Positions 6,723 through 14,519 are shown, counted from the stretch's first letter. The stretch is DNA of 42,667 nucleotides from SZUA-365 sp034002405 (GCA_034002405.1 JAVFAS010000027.1:1-42667); one strand, 5' to 3'. Translations and numbers: made by a program. Notes: a model not told the origin generated them from the sequence alone.

Positions 6723-6739
6723 CTTGCTAAGCTAGCAAG
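6723..6739. promoter_or_regulatory. Palindrome upstream of the promoter, candidate operator
   Basis: CTTGCTA and TAGCAAG with a 3-nt centre, 7-bp perfect arms, located 40 bp upstream of the -35 of the leftward promoter. Size and symmetry fit a dimeric HTH protein such as the product of 7132-7476. Binding is not shown. Confidence 0.4.
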
Positions 6740-6884
6740 ACGCAGACCTCTTCCAGCATTGGTCAATACGCTAACATCCGTGTACTGAATAAGATGAATA
6801 TATAACTTGATTGACCGGGCAAAATATGGAAAACATCTATAGATCCGAAAATAGTCAAAGAAAAAATATCTGAGACAGCGAATA

Positions 6885-6896
6885 GGGGGGGGGGGG
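6885..6896. repeat. Homopolymer tract of 12 G
   Basis: Twelve consecutive guanines lie in the non-coding region between the divergent units of the element. Long G-runs slip during replication and are a classic source of phase variation when they lie in or near promoters. This one is about 200 bp from the leftward promoter and 235 bp from the HTH gene, so any effect is speculative. It is also a site where assembly length may be wrong. Confidence 0.6.
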
Positions 6897-7131
6897 ATGT
6901 ACTTTCGAGGGCAGGGTACCTGAGAACAGGAGGAAGGGGTAAGGTACTAAGTACGGTAAGTTGGGAAGAGCGAGTTTGGATTCATTTTATTGATGACGAA
7001 CCTTCAACTAGCTACTTGCTTCTTTTCCGGACTTTCGTATCTTTCACATCGTGAGCGACGTATCAGAATCCTACATTCACTCGATGAGTTGAGTCTAGAC
7101 TATTTTCAACTATTTCGAAGAAGGAAAGCCG

Positions 7132-7476
7132 ATGAAGGGGTACGAACTGATCCAGAAACTGGTTGACGAGCTTTCGTTTGGGTCACAAACCGAATTCGCG
7201 AAGATGACGGGGGTGCACGATTCGTACGTGTCTGTCACGATGCTTCGCAAATCGGGACGCATCCTTCCACCAACATTGCGACGCATCGAGGAAGGCCTGC
7301 GCATCCGGATCATCATCTGCGACGGTGAATACAAAGGCTGGGTGCCCAGGGAGCAATTAGCGGCTGTCATCGAAGTCGAGCAAAAGGCAATGCAGATGAA
7401 GGTAGAACTCCGCGCGATAGTGGAGGAGGCGGAAATGAAGATCGATGCGTTAATTCGGGAGCTGAAGAAAATGTGA
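7132..7476 (+). CDS. HTH regulator with C-terminal coiled coil
   Basis: A 114-residue protein preceded by GAAGGAAAG. Residues about 18-58 (SQTEFAKMTGVHDSYVSVTML, then PPTLRRIEEGL) form a helix-turn-helix of the Cro/CI/XRE kind. Residues about 78-114 (AAVIEVEQKAMQMKVELRAIVEEAEMKIDALIREL) are a long charged helix likely to mediate dimerisation. There is no ligand-binding or protease domain, so it resembles a small phage or plasmid repressor. It is divergent from the replication operon with palindromes in between, so a role as the element's switch is plausible. The short palindrome AGTCTAGACT 30 bp before its start could be for autoregulation. Confidence 0.75.
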   Translation: MKGYELIQKLVDELSFGSQTEFAKMTGVHDSYVSVTMLRKSGRILPPTLRRIEEGLRIRIIICDGEYKGWVPREQLAAVIEVEQKAMQMKVELRAIVEEAEMKIDALIRELKKM

Positions 7477-7633
7477 TCAGGGTTTGCGATCAGACGATGG
7501 AGGCCAATTTCTCCCAATCGGCCGGACCGAAATCTCAATGCACCAATCCATCAGCTTCAACTGGGCACTATTGACAATTATGCCCATTAATTTTACATTT
7601 ACGGGAATCTTCAAATACCGCTGAGAGGATACA

Positions 7634-8533
7634 ATGAAGGACGTTGAGACTGGAAACTTGAGCGCAAGCCATCCATCGACTTTTGGCCATTGGATAGGCC
7701 ACGGAGTGGCAGTACTTGCCATCTTGGTTGGAGTGTTTCTTCACTTCGATGCGAAGCCGCCATCTGCAGAAGACCTTTACACAGGTAATCAAGAATCCCA
7801 CATACCGAAGTTGCTCTCGAAGGATACCGCGAGAATAGAAGGAACCGCGACGCACACGGTGCTGCTGACTGTCGCAATGGAGAAGTGGCAAAACAGATTC
7901 GACTCAGCTCGCTGGGCAGATCGTCGACAAGGTCTGTCATACACACAGATTCCCAACTTGAAGTGGTACAGCCAAGCCGAGATTATCGACTGTGTCGTCC
8001 CCTTGAATTTTAATATCGTGAATGTTTCTCCTGACGAACCGGCGAAGATTCTGTTTGAGGTTATCGGATCGGTCGAGGTAGATAACAGGTTCGACCCGTA
8101 CAAGGAATTGATTTCCGGGAAGTGGATTGCACAAATAGACACGATCATCGAAGGAACCGAGAACATCATTCCTGCACAGAATGGAGAACACGAGGTCAAG
8201 TGTATGCTGAGCCTTCGGTTGAAGAACAACACTTCTCGCGTGTACTACATGGCCGTCTATCAAAATGCAGCAGGTCAGTACTATTATACACACACTGATC
8301 TGATTTGCAAGTACGACATTCCTCTCGATGATATTCTTAAGTTGAATTATCAACCCGGAACCCCTGATATCACGTGGTCGGTCGGTCCATCTGACACAAC
8401 TGCCACATCCCTTGTGCCCTCGGTTCAGGCGGGATCCAATTTTTTCAGGTCTATTCCATTTGAGCATGTGGACCGCGTCCGACTCACACTTGACGCGATG
8501 ACAAAAAAACCGAAGCGTACCGATGAGACATAG
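7634..8533 (+). CDS. Hypothetical membrane-anchored protein
   Basis: A 299-residue product preceded by AGAGGATAC. A single hydrophobic segment near the N-terminus (about 18-37, HWIGHGVAVLAILVGVFLHF) follows a short polar tail, giving a bitopic or anchored topology with about 260 residues on one side of the membrane. That part is rich in beta-forming stretches (about 115-135 IIDCVVPLNFNIVNVSP, 200-225 SRVYYMAVYQNAAGQYYYTH) and has no motif I recognise. It is the last gene before the putative right end of the element and lies 157 bp after the HTH gene, so it may be an accessory cargo gene. The base composition is intermediate. Confidence 0.65.
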   Translation: MKDVETGNLSASHPSTFGHWIGHGVAVLAILVGVFLHFDAKPPSAEDLYTGNQESHIPKLLSKDTARIEGTATHTVLLTVAMEKWQNRFDSARWADRRQGLSYTQIPNLKWYSQAEIIDCVVPLNFNIVNVSPDEPAKILFEVIGSVEVDNRFDPYKELISGKWIAQIDTIIEGTENIIPAQNGEHEVKCMLSLRLKNNTSRVYYMAVYQNAAGQYYYTHTDLICKYDIPLDDILKLNYQPGTPDITWSVGPSDTTATSLVPSVQAGSNFFRSIPFEHVDRVRLTLDAMTKKPKRTDET

Positions 8534-9090
8534 ACTGGTTGTCTGTCGCCCCTAAAGAATCTTGGCCCCGAAGAAGGACCAGCCCACTGATTCTGTGCGA
8601 ACGGGTCGTGTTCGGTGGTGTAGCTTCACGATGTACTCGGAATCAACTCGGAGAATGTTAATAAAACAATGGATACGGCGCGTTTCAGTCAATAGTTGCT
8701 TGACTCTTGATCAGCGAGTCCACCAGCCTTCCTCGCTCGATAACGGCATGCATGATGGAAGCTTCCGAGTTGAGTTGAGTTCGGTATATCGGCCGACATG
8801 GATGAAGTACATAGTCGGATTCGTAAAACGACTGCCGGTCGTACGGAGGTAAAATAGGTGAGAAAAAATTGGAGCGTCTGTAAGTGCTGGTGTGGCAACG
8901 AGATACGAGGGCGGAAGCTTTTTTTTCGAGATCTGCAACATCGTTGACTGATGGGCACACTCCATATTGCGTGCAACAATGCAACAGTTCGTGTATGGGC
9001 GCAAGGCGAGCGAGGATGTATTTTGGATGTTTGAGTACTTTGAATGCAGCTAAAGCTTTGCAATATAATGAGATAGGGCTATCCTGCGGA
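8534..9090. other. Non-coding end of the mobile element
   Basis: About 560 bp without a convincing gene. Several short overlapping frames exist on both strands, but none has a ribosome site, sensible composition or recognisable sequence. The stretch lies between the last element gene and the tRNA-Ser fragment at 9091. It could hold a decayed gene, integrase arm sites or an unrecognised RNA. I see no strong hairpin or repeat beyond GAGTTGAGTTGAGTT near 8770. Confidence 0.4.
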
Positions 9091-9110
9091 GAATCTCTCC
9101 CTCTCCGCCA
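9091..9110 (+). other. tRNA-Ser 3' fragment, putative attR core
   Basis: GAATCTCTCCCTCTCCGCCA fits the last 20 nt of a tRNA-Ser gene: the 3' half of the T-loop (GAAT), the T-stem strand (CTCTC), the acceptor strand CCTCTCC, discriminator G and CCA. Upstream of it the sequence does not continue as a tRNA (no TTC in the T-loop, no anticodon arm), so this is only the 3' end. A fragment of this length directly before a rho-independent terminator is the usual footprint of an element that integrated into a tRNA gene. The full tRNA would lie at the other junction, outside this window. Confidence 0.75.
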
Positions 9111-9122
9111 CCCTTCCGACAG

Positions 9123-9153
9123 ACCCCGTCGTCACCCGACGGGGTTTTCGTTT
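9123..9153 (+). terminator. Rho-independent terminator after the tRNA fragment
   Basis: ACCCCGTCG (9123-9131) and CGACGGGGT (9137-9145) form a 9-bp stem with a TCACC loop, followed by TTTTCGTTTTT. No complete gene precedes it here, so it is best explained as the original terminator of the tRNA-Ser gene, now separated from most of that gene by the integrated element. Confidence 0.85.
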
Positions 9154-9198
9154 TTACTGGGCAGGGCGAATCCGGCATCGCGTGGCACCCGCTGCCGT

Positions 9199-9320
9199 TG
9201 GGACGCTTGAGCGAAATCTTCACATCGATGGCTGGGACGGCTGAGCGAAATCTTCACATCGATGGCATTCTCTACGATGGATTGTGCGTGTGGCGGGTGA
9301 GCCATATCTTCACATCGATA
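9199..9320. repeat. Tandem repeats upstream of a T9SS-substrate gene
   Basis: A 34-bp unit occurs twice head to tail (9199-9232 and 9233-9266), sharing GAGCGAAATCTTCACATCG and differing at a few bases near the 5' end. A third partial copy at 9298-9320 shares TGAGC and ATATCTTCACATCGAT. The array ends about 93 bp before the ATG at 9413, a position suited to regulator binding. Alternatively it is simple slippage-derived repeat DNA. Confidence 0.75.
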
Positions 9321-9412
9321 TTGTCTTCGACCGGATTTTTCGTACATTACTGATACTGAAGATCCACGTTCGTATTGCTGGAGACAGCACATTCTTATTT
9401 CCAGGAGGTATT

Positions 9413-11755
9413 ATGCGATTTGTTTCACACGATTTTTGTCAATGGAACTGGCGAACATCCCTGTTCGTGATGCTGTGCATCACCGCGTTTGGCTCGAGTG
9501 CGGTGGCGCAAAACATCGCCACGAACTATACGTTCAGCCAGAGTACCGGCAACACGTACACCCCGATCACCGGGGGCATGGTGCATGGCACCATCAACAA
9601 CGATGATGAGGATTTCGCGAACATCCCCATCGGATTCAATTTCAATTTTAACGGCACGGTCTACGATCGCGTCTCCATCCAGACGAATGGGTACGTGGTG
9701 ATGGGGCCGACGATCGGCGGGTACAATTACCAGAATCCGATCTGCTGCGGTTCGAACGACAATCTGGTCTGCGGCCTGTTCCTCGATTTGCAGGGACAGA
9801 CGGGCTCGGAGATCATGTCGAAGACCGAAGGCACCGCGCCCAACCGCGTGTTCGTGGTGCAGTGGAAGGGGTATCGGAACTATGGAGCCACCGTCGGTGC
9901 CGATAATTTCAATTTCCAGATCCGTCTCTACGAGAGCACGCTGCACAGCATTGAGGTTCTCTACGGGACCATGACCAACGGCTCGAATCACACCCACCTG
10001 AATCCACCACCCGCGACGGTCATTCTCGATCCGCCGGTCGGGTTGCGTGGGATGGGGAACACCGATTACAACATCCGCAAGGCGACCAGTGGCGTGAACA
10101 CCTGGGCGACGTCGTCCACGGGCACGACGGTCAACGATGTCTGCGAGTTCACCGATACATTCGGACCGCCCGCGGGTCTGAAGTACAAGTGGGATCTGAC
10201 GACGATTCCGCCGCCGCCGCCGCCGAGCCATTGGGTCACCATTGCCCATCCGATCGGTTCGGTCGCACCGACAAGCCCGGCAACGAACATTTCCTGGCCG
10301 GTTTATTACACCTGGTGGAGCGGCAAGTCCGAAGCCATCTACCGCAGCAACGAATTCCAGCTCGGTGGCTGGGGTGGCGGCGATGGTCTGATCACCAAGG
10401 TTGGCTGGTCGGTGGGACAGACCTCAACGTACCTGAACGGGACGCTCTATATCTACATGGCCAACATCAGCAACGCGACGGCTGCCGCGGGTGTCACGGC
10501 CGGACCCGAAACGCCGGACAACACGATGACACTGGTCTACACCGCACCCTCTCCGGCATTCTCGACCTACGGCTGGCGCGACTTCGAACTGCAAACCCCA
10601 TTCCTCTACACGGGAGAAGGTCTGCTGGTCAAGGTTGTCAAAGATGGTACGGCGTGGAGCACGTCGGCCTATTTCCAAGCAACGAACACCGGTACGTCGC
10701 CGTACCTGCACCGCTATGCGTACGGGGACACGCCGGCGATCAACCTGCCGACACTGAACAATCTCTACACCTACCGCCCGGACATCCGCTTCGACATGTG
10801 CATCGATCCGAATCCGCCCGTTGTCGACGCGACCCTCCCGGCGGCGGTGGAAATTCCGATGAACATTCCCATCGTGTATTCGCTGTCCGATCCGGATGAT
10901 TCGTACACCGCGAACATCACGTTCAATTTCCGCACGCCCGCCGGTGTGCTCGTCCACAGCCAAGCCACCACGGCGAATGTCCAGGCCGGTGTGACGGTCA
11001 ATGGCGTGATGAACGTGTCGAGCGGCATCCTCACGCCCGGGTACTATCTGGTCGAGACCGTGTTCAACGTGCAGGACTACTGCAAGGGCATGATCGACGT
11101 GACCGTGCGCCGTGTCGTTATGGTGCTCGCCCCGGGCGATGTGCCATGTCTGGTGTGGCCGGGTGATGTCAACAATGACGCCATCGTCAACTACGGCGAC
11201 CGCGGCGCGCTGAATACCTACATCCATGACGCCAATCTGAGTCCGATCTGGTTGCAGGGTCCCGCCCGCTACCGCGCCGATGCGGATGTCAATCCGCTGA
11301 CCTACTACACGTGGGAAGCGCAGCCGGCGATCCCCTGGCAGACGCCCATGGGCTGCTACATGGATTCCGATGGCAATGGGGTGATCAATAACTTTGACTA
11401 CATCGCGATCAAGATGAACTGGTTCCGCAATTCGGGTATCCTTGCGCCGAAGCAGACGCCCGCCGGAACCTCGTTGACCTTTGATCTCGGACAGAACTAT
11501 CCGAATCCTTTCAACCCCACGACCACGCTCGACTTCAGCGTGCCCGAGCGCAGCGATGTGCAGCTCGTGGTGTTTGATATGTTCGGCCGGGAAGTCGCGT
11601 CCCTGGTCCGCGGCGAGAAAGCGAGTGGCATGCATTCGGTGACCTTCGACGCGGAGAACCTGGCCAGCGGCCAGTATCTCGCCCGCTTCAATGTCACGGG
11701 ACTCGAAAGCGGCCTCACCTTCACGCGTACCATCAAGATGACCCTGTCGAAATAA
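9413..11755 (+). CDS. Secreted protein with dockerin-like repeats and T9SS sorting domain
   Basis: A 780-residue product started at the ATG directly after AGGAGGTATT; the frame is open further upstream through the repeat array, but that part lacks a start signal. A signal peptide is at about 1-32 (SLFVMLCITAFGSSAVAQ). The N-terminal half is a beta-rich region of unknown type, followed by a short proline run (PPPPPP, near 264). Two dockerin/EF-hand-like calcium loops follow, GDVNNDAIVNYGD (about 584) and DSDGNGVINNFDY (about 651). The C-terminal 85 residues are a type A sorting domain with LGQNYPNPFNPTT at about 693 and a terminal beta module ending in KMTLSK, recognised by the type IX secretion machinery. 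The product is therefore exported and probably cell-surface bound or released. The substrate is unknown. Confidence 0.85.
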   Translation: MRFVSHDFCQWNWRTSLFVMLCITAFGSSAVAQNIATNYTFSQSTGNTYTPITGGMVHGTINNDDEDFANIPIGFNFNFNGTVYDRVSIQTNGYVVMGPTIGGYNYQNPICCGSNDNLVCGLFLDLQGQTGSEIMSKTEGTAPNRVFVVQWKGYRNYGATVGADNFNFQIRLYESTLHSIEVLYGTMTNGSNHTHLNPPPATVILDPPVGLRGMGNTDYNIRKATSGVNTWATSSTGTTVNDVCEFTDTFGPPAGLKYKWDLTTIPPPPPPSHWVTIAHPIGSVAPTSPATNISWPVYYTWWSGKSEAIYRSNEFQLGGWGGGDGLITKVGWSVGQTSTYLNGTLYIYMANISNATAAAGVTAGPETPDNTMTLVYTAPSPAFSTYGWRDFELQTPFLYTGEGLLVKVVKDGTAWSTSAYFQATNTGTSPYLHRYAYGDTPAINLPTLNNLYTYRPDIRFDMCIDPNPPVVDATLPAAVEIPMNIPIVYSLSDPDDSYTANITFNFRTPAGVLVHSQATTANVQAGVTVNGVMNVSSGILTPGYYLVETVFNVQDYCKGMIDVTVRRVVMVLAPGDVPCLVWPGDVNNDAIVNYGDRGALNTYIHDANLSPIWLQGPARYRADADVNPLTYYTWEAQPAIPWQTPMGCYMDSDGNGVINNFDYIAIKMNWFRNSGILAPKQTPAGTSLTFDLGQNYPNPFNPTTTLDFSVPERSDVQLVVFDMFGREVASLVRGEKASGMHSVTFDAENLASGQYLARFNVTGLESGLTFTRTIKMTLSK

Positions 11756-11777
11756 GATCCCCTGATCTTGTGCTCAC

Positions 11778-11810
11778 GCGTCCCGCCGGTCACGGCGGGA
11801 CGCTTTTTTT
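11778..11810 (+). terminator. Rho-independent terminator
   Basis: GCGTCCCGCCG (11778-11788) and CGGCGGGACGC (11793-11803) form a perfect 11-bp stem with GTCA loop, followed by seven T. It ends the transcript of the T9SS-substrate gene. Confidence 0.92.
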
Positions 11811-11848
11811 CTCTCGAAATCCGTATGTTCTCTCGAAATCCGTATGTT
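11811..11848 (+). repeat. Two tandem 19-bp units, probable promoter duplication
   Basis: CTCTCGAAATCCGTATGTT occurs twice without a gap (11811-11829, 11830-11848), 29 bp before the ATG at 11878. Each unit ends in TATGTT, a plausible -10, as also seen at 32447-32452. A similar double motif, CACGAAATTCCTATGTT then CACGAAATTCCGATG, is at the right edge of the window (42588-42619), which suggests a promoter element that tends to duplicate. Confidence 0.6.
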
Positions 11849-11877
11849 CCGCAAACGCCCACGAGTACGGAGAACGC

Positions 11878-12519
11878 ATGTGTCGACCTTCCTTGATTCC
11901 CTTGCTCATCGTCGGTCTGATCTTTCTCGACACCATGCTCGACGCGCCACTCGTCGCGCAGCCCCGGCGCGGAGACGTGACCACGCTGCTGCAGGTGAGC
12001 GCGGAATTTTCGGACAGAACAATCGATTATTCCGATAACTACAGCCGGGATATCCGGCAGCATCGGATCCGGCGCTATTTCGCATCCGTCACGCCGGCAT
12101 TCTGGCTGAGCGATCACGCGGCGATTGAAGTCGAGCTTGGATACCAGTATTCCTCCGCTGAACAACTGTATGATGGATGGGGAGCCATGACGGAACATGC
12201 CCTGATGGTCATTCCGCATGTGATCGGCGCGTTCGGCACGCTCGATAGCGTGTTCATCCCCTATATTCGCGGCGGCATCGGATATTCCGATAATTACAGC
12301 ACCCCGCTGGTGACATCCTTCGGAGACGATCTGCGCGGGGACTATCCCGCCCTGGTGATCAGCCTCGGTGCCGGGGGGATGTATCTGCTCGGGCCGCGCG
12401 TGTTTCTCCGCGGGGAGTTCAACTATCGCACGCATCATGCCGAGGGAGGTTCGAACACCAGCCTCGTCATCGACTGGTCCGCGTTTCATTTCTTCCTCGG
12501 ATGTGGCATCCGATGGTAA
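11878..12519 (+). CDS. Outer-membrane beta-barrel protein
   Basis: A 213-residue product started at ATG 11878 after ACGGAGAACGC. The signal peptide is about 1-28 (SLIPLLIVGLIFLDTMLDAPLVAQ). The mature part is a series of alternating amphipathic strands (RIRRYFASVTPAFWLSD, AAIEVELGYQYSS, ALMVIPHVIGAFG, FIPYIRGGIGYSD, ALVISLGAGGMYLLG, VFLRGEFNYR) ending in an aromatic-rich C-terminal strand FHFFLGCGIRW. This is the pattern of small porin-like/OmpA-N-like barrels (OMP_b-brl superfamily). The role is unknown. The next gene starts 19 bp before its stop, so the two are probably co-transcribed. Confidence 0.75.
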   Translation: MCRPSLIPLLIVGLIFLDTMLDAPLVAQPRRGDVTTLLQVSAEFSDRTIDYSDNYSRDIRQHRIRRYFASVTPAFWLSDHAAIEVELGYQYSSAEQLYDGWGAMTEHALMVIPHVIGAFGTLDSVFIPYIRGGIGYSDNYSTPLVTSFGDDLRGDYPALVISLGAGGMYLLGPRVFLRGEFNYRTHHAEGGSNTSLVIDWSAFHFFLGCGIRW

Positions 12520-13226
12520 GTTGGTTTGCCGGTTTGTTCCGTTTCCTCCTCCCGCGGTCAGAGTCCACGACGGTGCCACGGTCCACGACGGTGCCACGGA
12601 GTGGACCGCGCATCGTGGTCATTGGGTCCTCCACCTCGGCGGGTGACAAGCTGCAAGATCTCAACCATGGATGGGTGTGGCGCTACCGCGATTTTCTGGC
12701 GCATGCACACCCCGGATCCGAGGTCATCAATCTCGCGGTGAGCGGGTATTCCACCTACCAGTTGCAGCCGGATGACTTCGCGACGCCACCGGCGCGTCCC
12801 CGTGTCGACCGCGACCGCAACATCAGCAGGGCTCTTCGCTTCGTCCCGTCGGCGGTCATCGTCAACACTCCGACCAACGATACGGTCTCGGGTTTCGCCG
12901 TGGTGGAGCAGGTCGGGAATTACGAGCGCATCATCGCCGAAGCGGCACGCCACGGCGTCCCGGTCTGGATCGCGACGACACAGCCGCGCAATCTTCCCGC
13001 GTCACAGCGACACGTTCTCATCGATGTGCGAGACCGGATCCTGCAAGAATTTCCGTCGCATTCTCTGGATTTTTGGACGGAAATCGCGGCGGAAGACGGG
13101 ACGATTGACGCACGCTACGACAGCGGTGACGGGACGCATCTCAACGACGCGGCGCATGCGGTGCTGTTCGCACGCGTGCGTGATGCCGGAATTCCCGCGT
13201 ATGTGATTGCCCACCGGGAGGTGTGA
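12501..13226 (+). CDS. SGNH/GDSL-type hydrolase
   Basis: A 241-residue protein overlapping the beta-barrel gene by 19 bp; ATG 12513 is an alternative start. The SGNH blocks are visible: block I as IGSSTSAG (41-48, nucleophile probably S44, with S in place of the usual D), block II NLAVSGYST (G82), block III NTPTND (N126) and block V DSGDGTHLND (D210, H213). The family hydrolyses esters, often removing acetyl groups from carbohydrates; the substrate here is unknown. The N-terminus (LFRFLLPRSESTTVPRSTTVPRSGP) contains an in-frame duplication of six codons from an 18-bp DNA repeat at 12563-12598. There is no clear signal peptide, although residues 5-17 are hydrophobic. Confidence 0.82.
   Translation: MWHPMVSWFAGLFRFLLPRSESTTVPRSTTVPRSGPRIVVIGSSTSAGDKLQDLNHGWVWRYRDFLAHAHPGSEVINLAVSGYSTYQLQPDDFATPPARPRVDRDRNISRALRFVPSAVIVNTPTNDTVSGFAVVEQVGNYERIIAEAARHGVPVWIATTQPRNLPASQRHVLIDVRDRILQEFPSHSLDFWTEIAAEDGTIDARYDSGDGTHLNDAAHAVLFARVRDAGIPAYVIAHREV
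12563..12598 (+). repeat. In-frame 18-bp tandem duplication
   Basis: GTCCACGACGGTGCCACG is repeated exactly twice (12563-12580, 12581-12598) inside the SGNH gene, giving STTVPR twice in the linker before the catalytic domain. Because the unit is a multiple of three the frame is kept. Confidence 0.9.
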
Positions 13227-13284
13227 CTCCGATACGCGATGCCATCGTGGCGGTCCTTGCGCGAGCACCGGGCCGGCACCGTGC

Positions 13285-14400
13285 TCAACGCAGCAGCAGC
13301 ACGGGCCGCAGCGCGCGATGGTGTCCCGCGATGAGTTCGGCGAAATACAGTCCCGGGGACAATGCGGCGGCGTCGAATGCGAGGGCTCCCGCACCGGCCG
13401 AATATTCGACATCATCGAGAGGCACGGCGACCACGCGTCCCTGCAGATCACGTACCCGGAGGGAAATGCGCGCGCTGTGTGGGAGGGTGAAGCGCAGCGT
13501 GGTCAGGCGGGAGAATGGATTCGGAGTATTGGCGTCCAGCCGCGGCGCGGTGGGGGTGGACAGGACCTCGACCATGGTCACGCCGTCCCAGCCCGCGAGA
13601 CGCGCCATCATCCACCAGAACGCCTTTCCTTTCTGCTGGCAGTTGAGGCATTGGGAATGCGCGCAGCCGCAATCCGCGCAGACACCGGGATTCCGCGCGC
13701 ACCATTCCTGCGCCCAGTTGTGCGTGCGACCGTCGGTTCCGACGTATTCGCAGTTATCATTCGCGAAACGGTCGAGGAAGAAATTGCCATCCGGGTCGTA
13801 GCTTTCGATGTCGGCGAAATCGAAGAGCACCTTGCCATGATCCCGGCAGAAGCGCCGGATCTGTTCGTTGCGCCGATGCAGGGTCCCCTCGATCCCGCTG
13901 CCGTCGAGATGCCCGGTCATGTAGATGAACCGTACCGTCGGATACGCGCGCTCGAGCGCATCCATTGCGGTCAGATAGGTGTCGATGCCCTCGACGGTGT
14001 TGTCCGAACAGCCGCCGCACCACGACCACATGATCATGGTGCGGTCATTGTCCGGCCGGTCGAGCAGCGCGCGTGTCGCGCGTTCCCACGCGAGGTCGCC
14101 GGCGTGTCCGAGATCGCCCGAGGGCACGCCGTCGTGCAGGGACAGACTGCCGTCACCTCCGTTGGTCGAATACGTGAAGATCGAGCCGTGCTGCGCACGT
14201 AACAGGGACATGCCGGTGACAATCTGGCTGCCGTGGGAGGTGTGACCGTAGGAGAGCCGGAACCGCTGTTTCGCCTGCGTGACGTACGCCTCAGGCACGC
14301 GTGTGAGATCGGTGCAGTGGTGATCGATGATGATCTGTGCCGCCGCGATGCCGGGAAAAAGCACGGCGACGATCAGGAAGGCACGACAGATGCGGAGCAT
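13285..14400 (-). CDS. Secreted SGNH-like protein with T9SS sorting domain
   Basis: A 371-residue product started at 14400 (after CTCCGGAGAG). The signal peptide is about 1-22 (RAFLIVAVLFPGIAAAQ). The mature protein begins IIIDHHCTDL and has the conserved YGHTSHGSQ (51-59), whose S-x-G context suggests a nucleophile, then MIMWSWCGGCSDN, a GKVLFDFADIESYDP segment, and HSQCLNC followed by KAFWWMMARLAGWDG. The last 80 residues are a T9SS sorting domain (NTPNPFSRLTTLRF ... GLYFAELIAG). It is paralogous to 21961-23172, which shares the order VDH, S-x-G, VLFDxAD and the MARxAGWDG end. The enzymatic role is inferred. It converges on the SGNH gene, and a small inverted repeat GAGCAC/GTGCTC (13263-13286) spans its stop. 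Confidence 0.78.
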   Translation of the reverse strand: MLRICRAFLIVAVLFPGIAAAQIIIDHHCTDLTRVPEAYVTQAKQRFRLSYGHTSHGSQIVTGMSLLRAQHGSIFTYSTNGGDGSLSLHDGVPSGDLGHAGDLAWERATRALLDRPDNDRTMIMWSWCGGCSDNTVEGIDTYLTAMDALERAYPTVRFIYMTGHLDGSGIEGTLHRRNEQIRRFCRDHGKVLFDFADIESYDPDGNFFLDRFANDNCEYVGTDGRTHNWAQEWCARNPGVCADCGCAHSQCLNCQQKGKAFWWMMARLAGWDGVTMVEVLSTPTAPRLDANTPNPFSRLTTLRFTLPHSARISLRVRDLQGRVVAVPLDDVEYSAGAGALAFDAAALSPGLYFAELIAGHHRALRPVLLLR

Positions 14401-14419
14401 GAGACTCTCCGGAGAAAAT

Positions 14420-14430
14420 GAGTGGAATAT
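14420..14430 (-). promoter_or_regulatory. Leader motif ATATTCCACTC
   Basis: This 11-mer, read on the minus strand, lies 20 bp before the start at 14400. Just upstream is TATATT (14434-14439), a possible -10, so the motif would sit at the very start of the transcript. The same 11-mer precedes the genes at 32505 and 41389. Confidence 0.4.
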
Positions 14431-14490
14431 CATAATATACGAATGTTTGCATGACCGGGGAAGCGCGGGGTCGCATGCATGCCGCGCTGT

Positions 14491-14519
14491 TTGACTTTGT
14501 GCGCGAATCAGAGTAGTAT
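14491..14519 (+). promoter_or_regulatory. Promoter of the large adhesin-like gene
   Basis: TTGACT (14491-14496), 17 bp, TAGTAT (14514-14519), with a start expected near 14527, about 30 nt before the ATG at 14556. Confidence 0.65.

Larger units (their letters stand above)
6574..7131. promoter_or_regulatory. Divergent control region of the mobile element
   Basis: These 558 bp separate the leftward replication operon from the rightward HTH gene; no CDS is seen. The region contains the strong leftward promoter (6655-6683) and several inverted repeats: AAGTCAG(8 nt)CTGACTT at 6604-6625, between the predicted start of transcription and the DUF5659-like gene; CTTGCTA(agc)TAGCAAG at 6723-6739, upstream of the -35; and AGTCTAGACT at 7092-7101, just before the HTH gene. 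A run of 12 G (6885-6896) is also present. The layout resembles a phage-type switch in which the HTH protein controls the replication operon and itself. That is inference. Confidence 0.55.

Noticed and set aside
9030..9110. Complete tRNA-Ser gene
   Set aside because: Only the last 20 nt fit; the T-loop TTC, anticodon arm and 5' acceptor strand are missing upstream.
9199..9320. CRISPR array or integron site
   Set aside because: Only two full units without unique spacers, no cas or integrase gene near.
10424..11635. 403-codon minus-strand frame
   Set aside because: Antisense to the dockerin/T9SS gene at 9413-11755; the composition (His, Arg, Val, Ile runs) is that of a shadow frame and there is no start signal.
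13207..14202. 331-codon plus-strand frame
   Set aside because: Opposite to the SGNH-like gene with signal peptide and sorting domain; no motif of its own.
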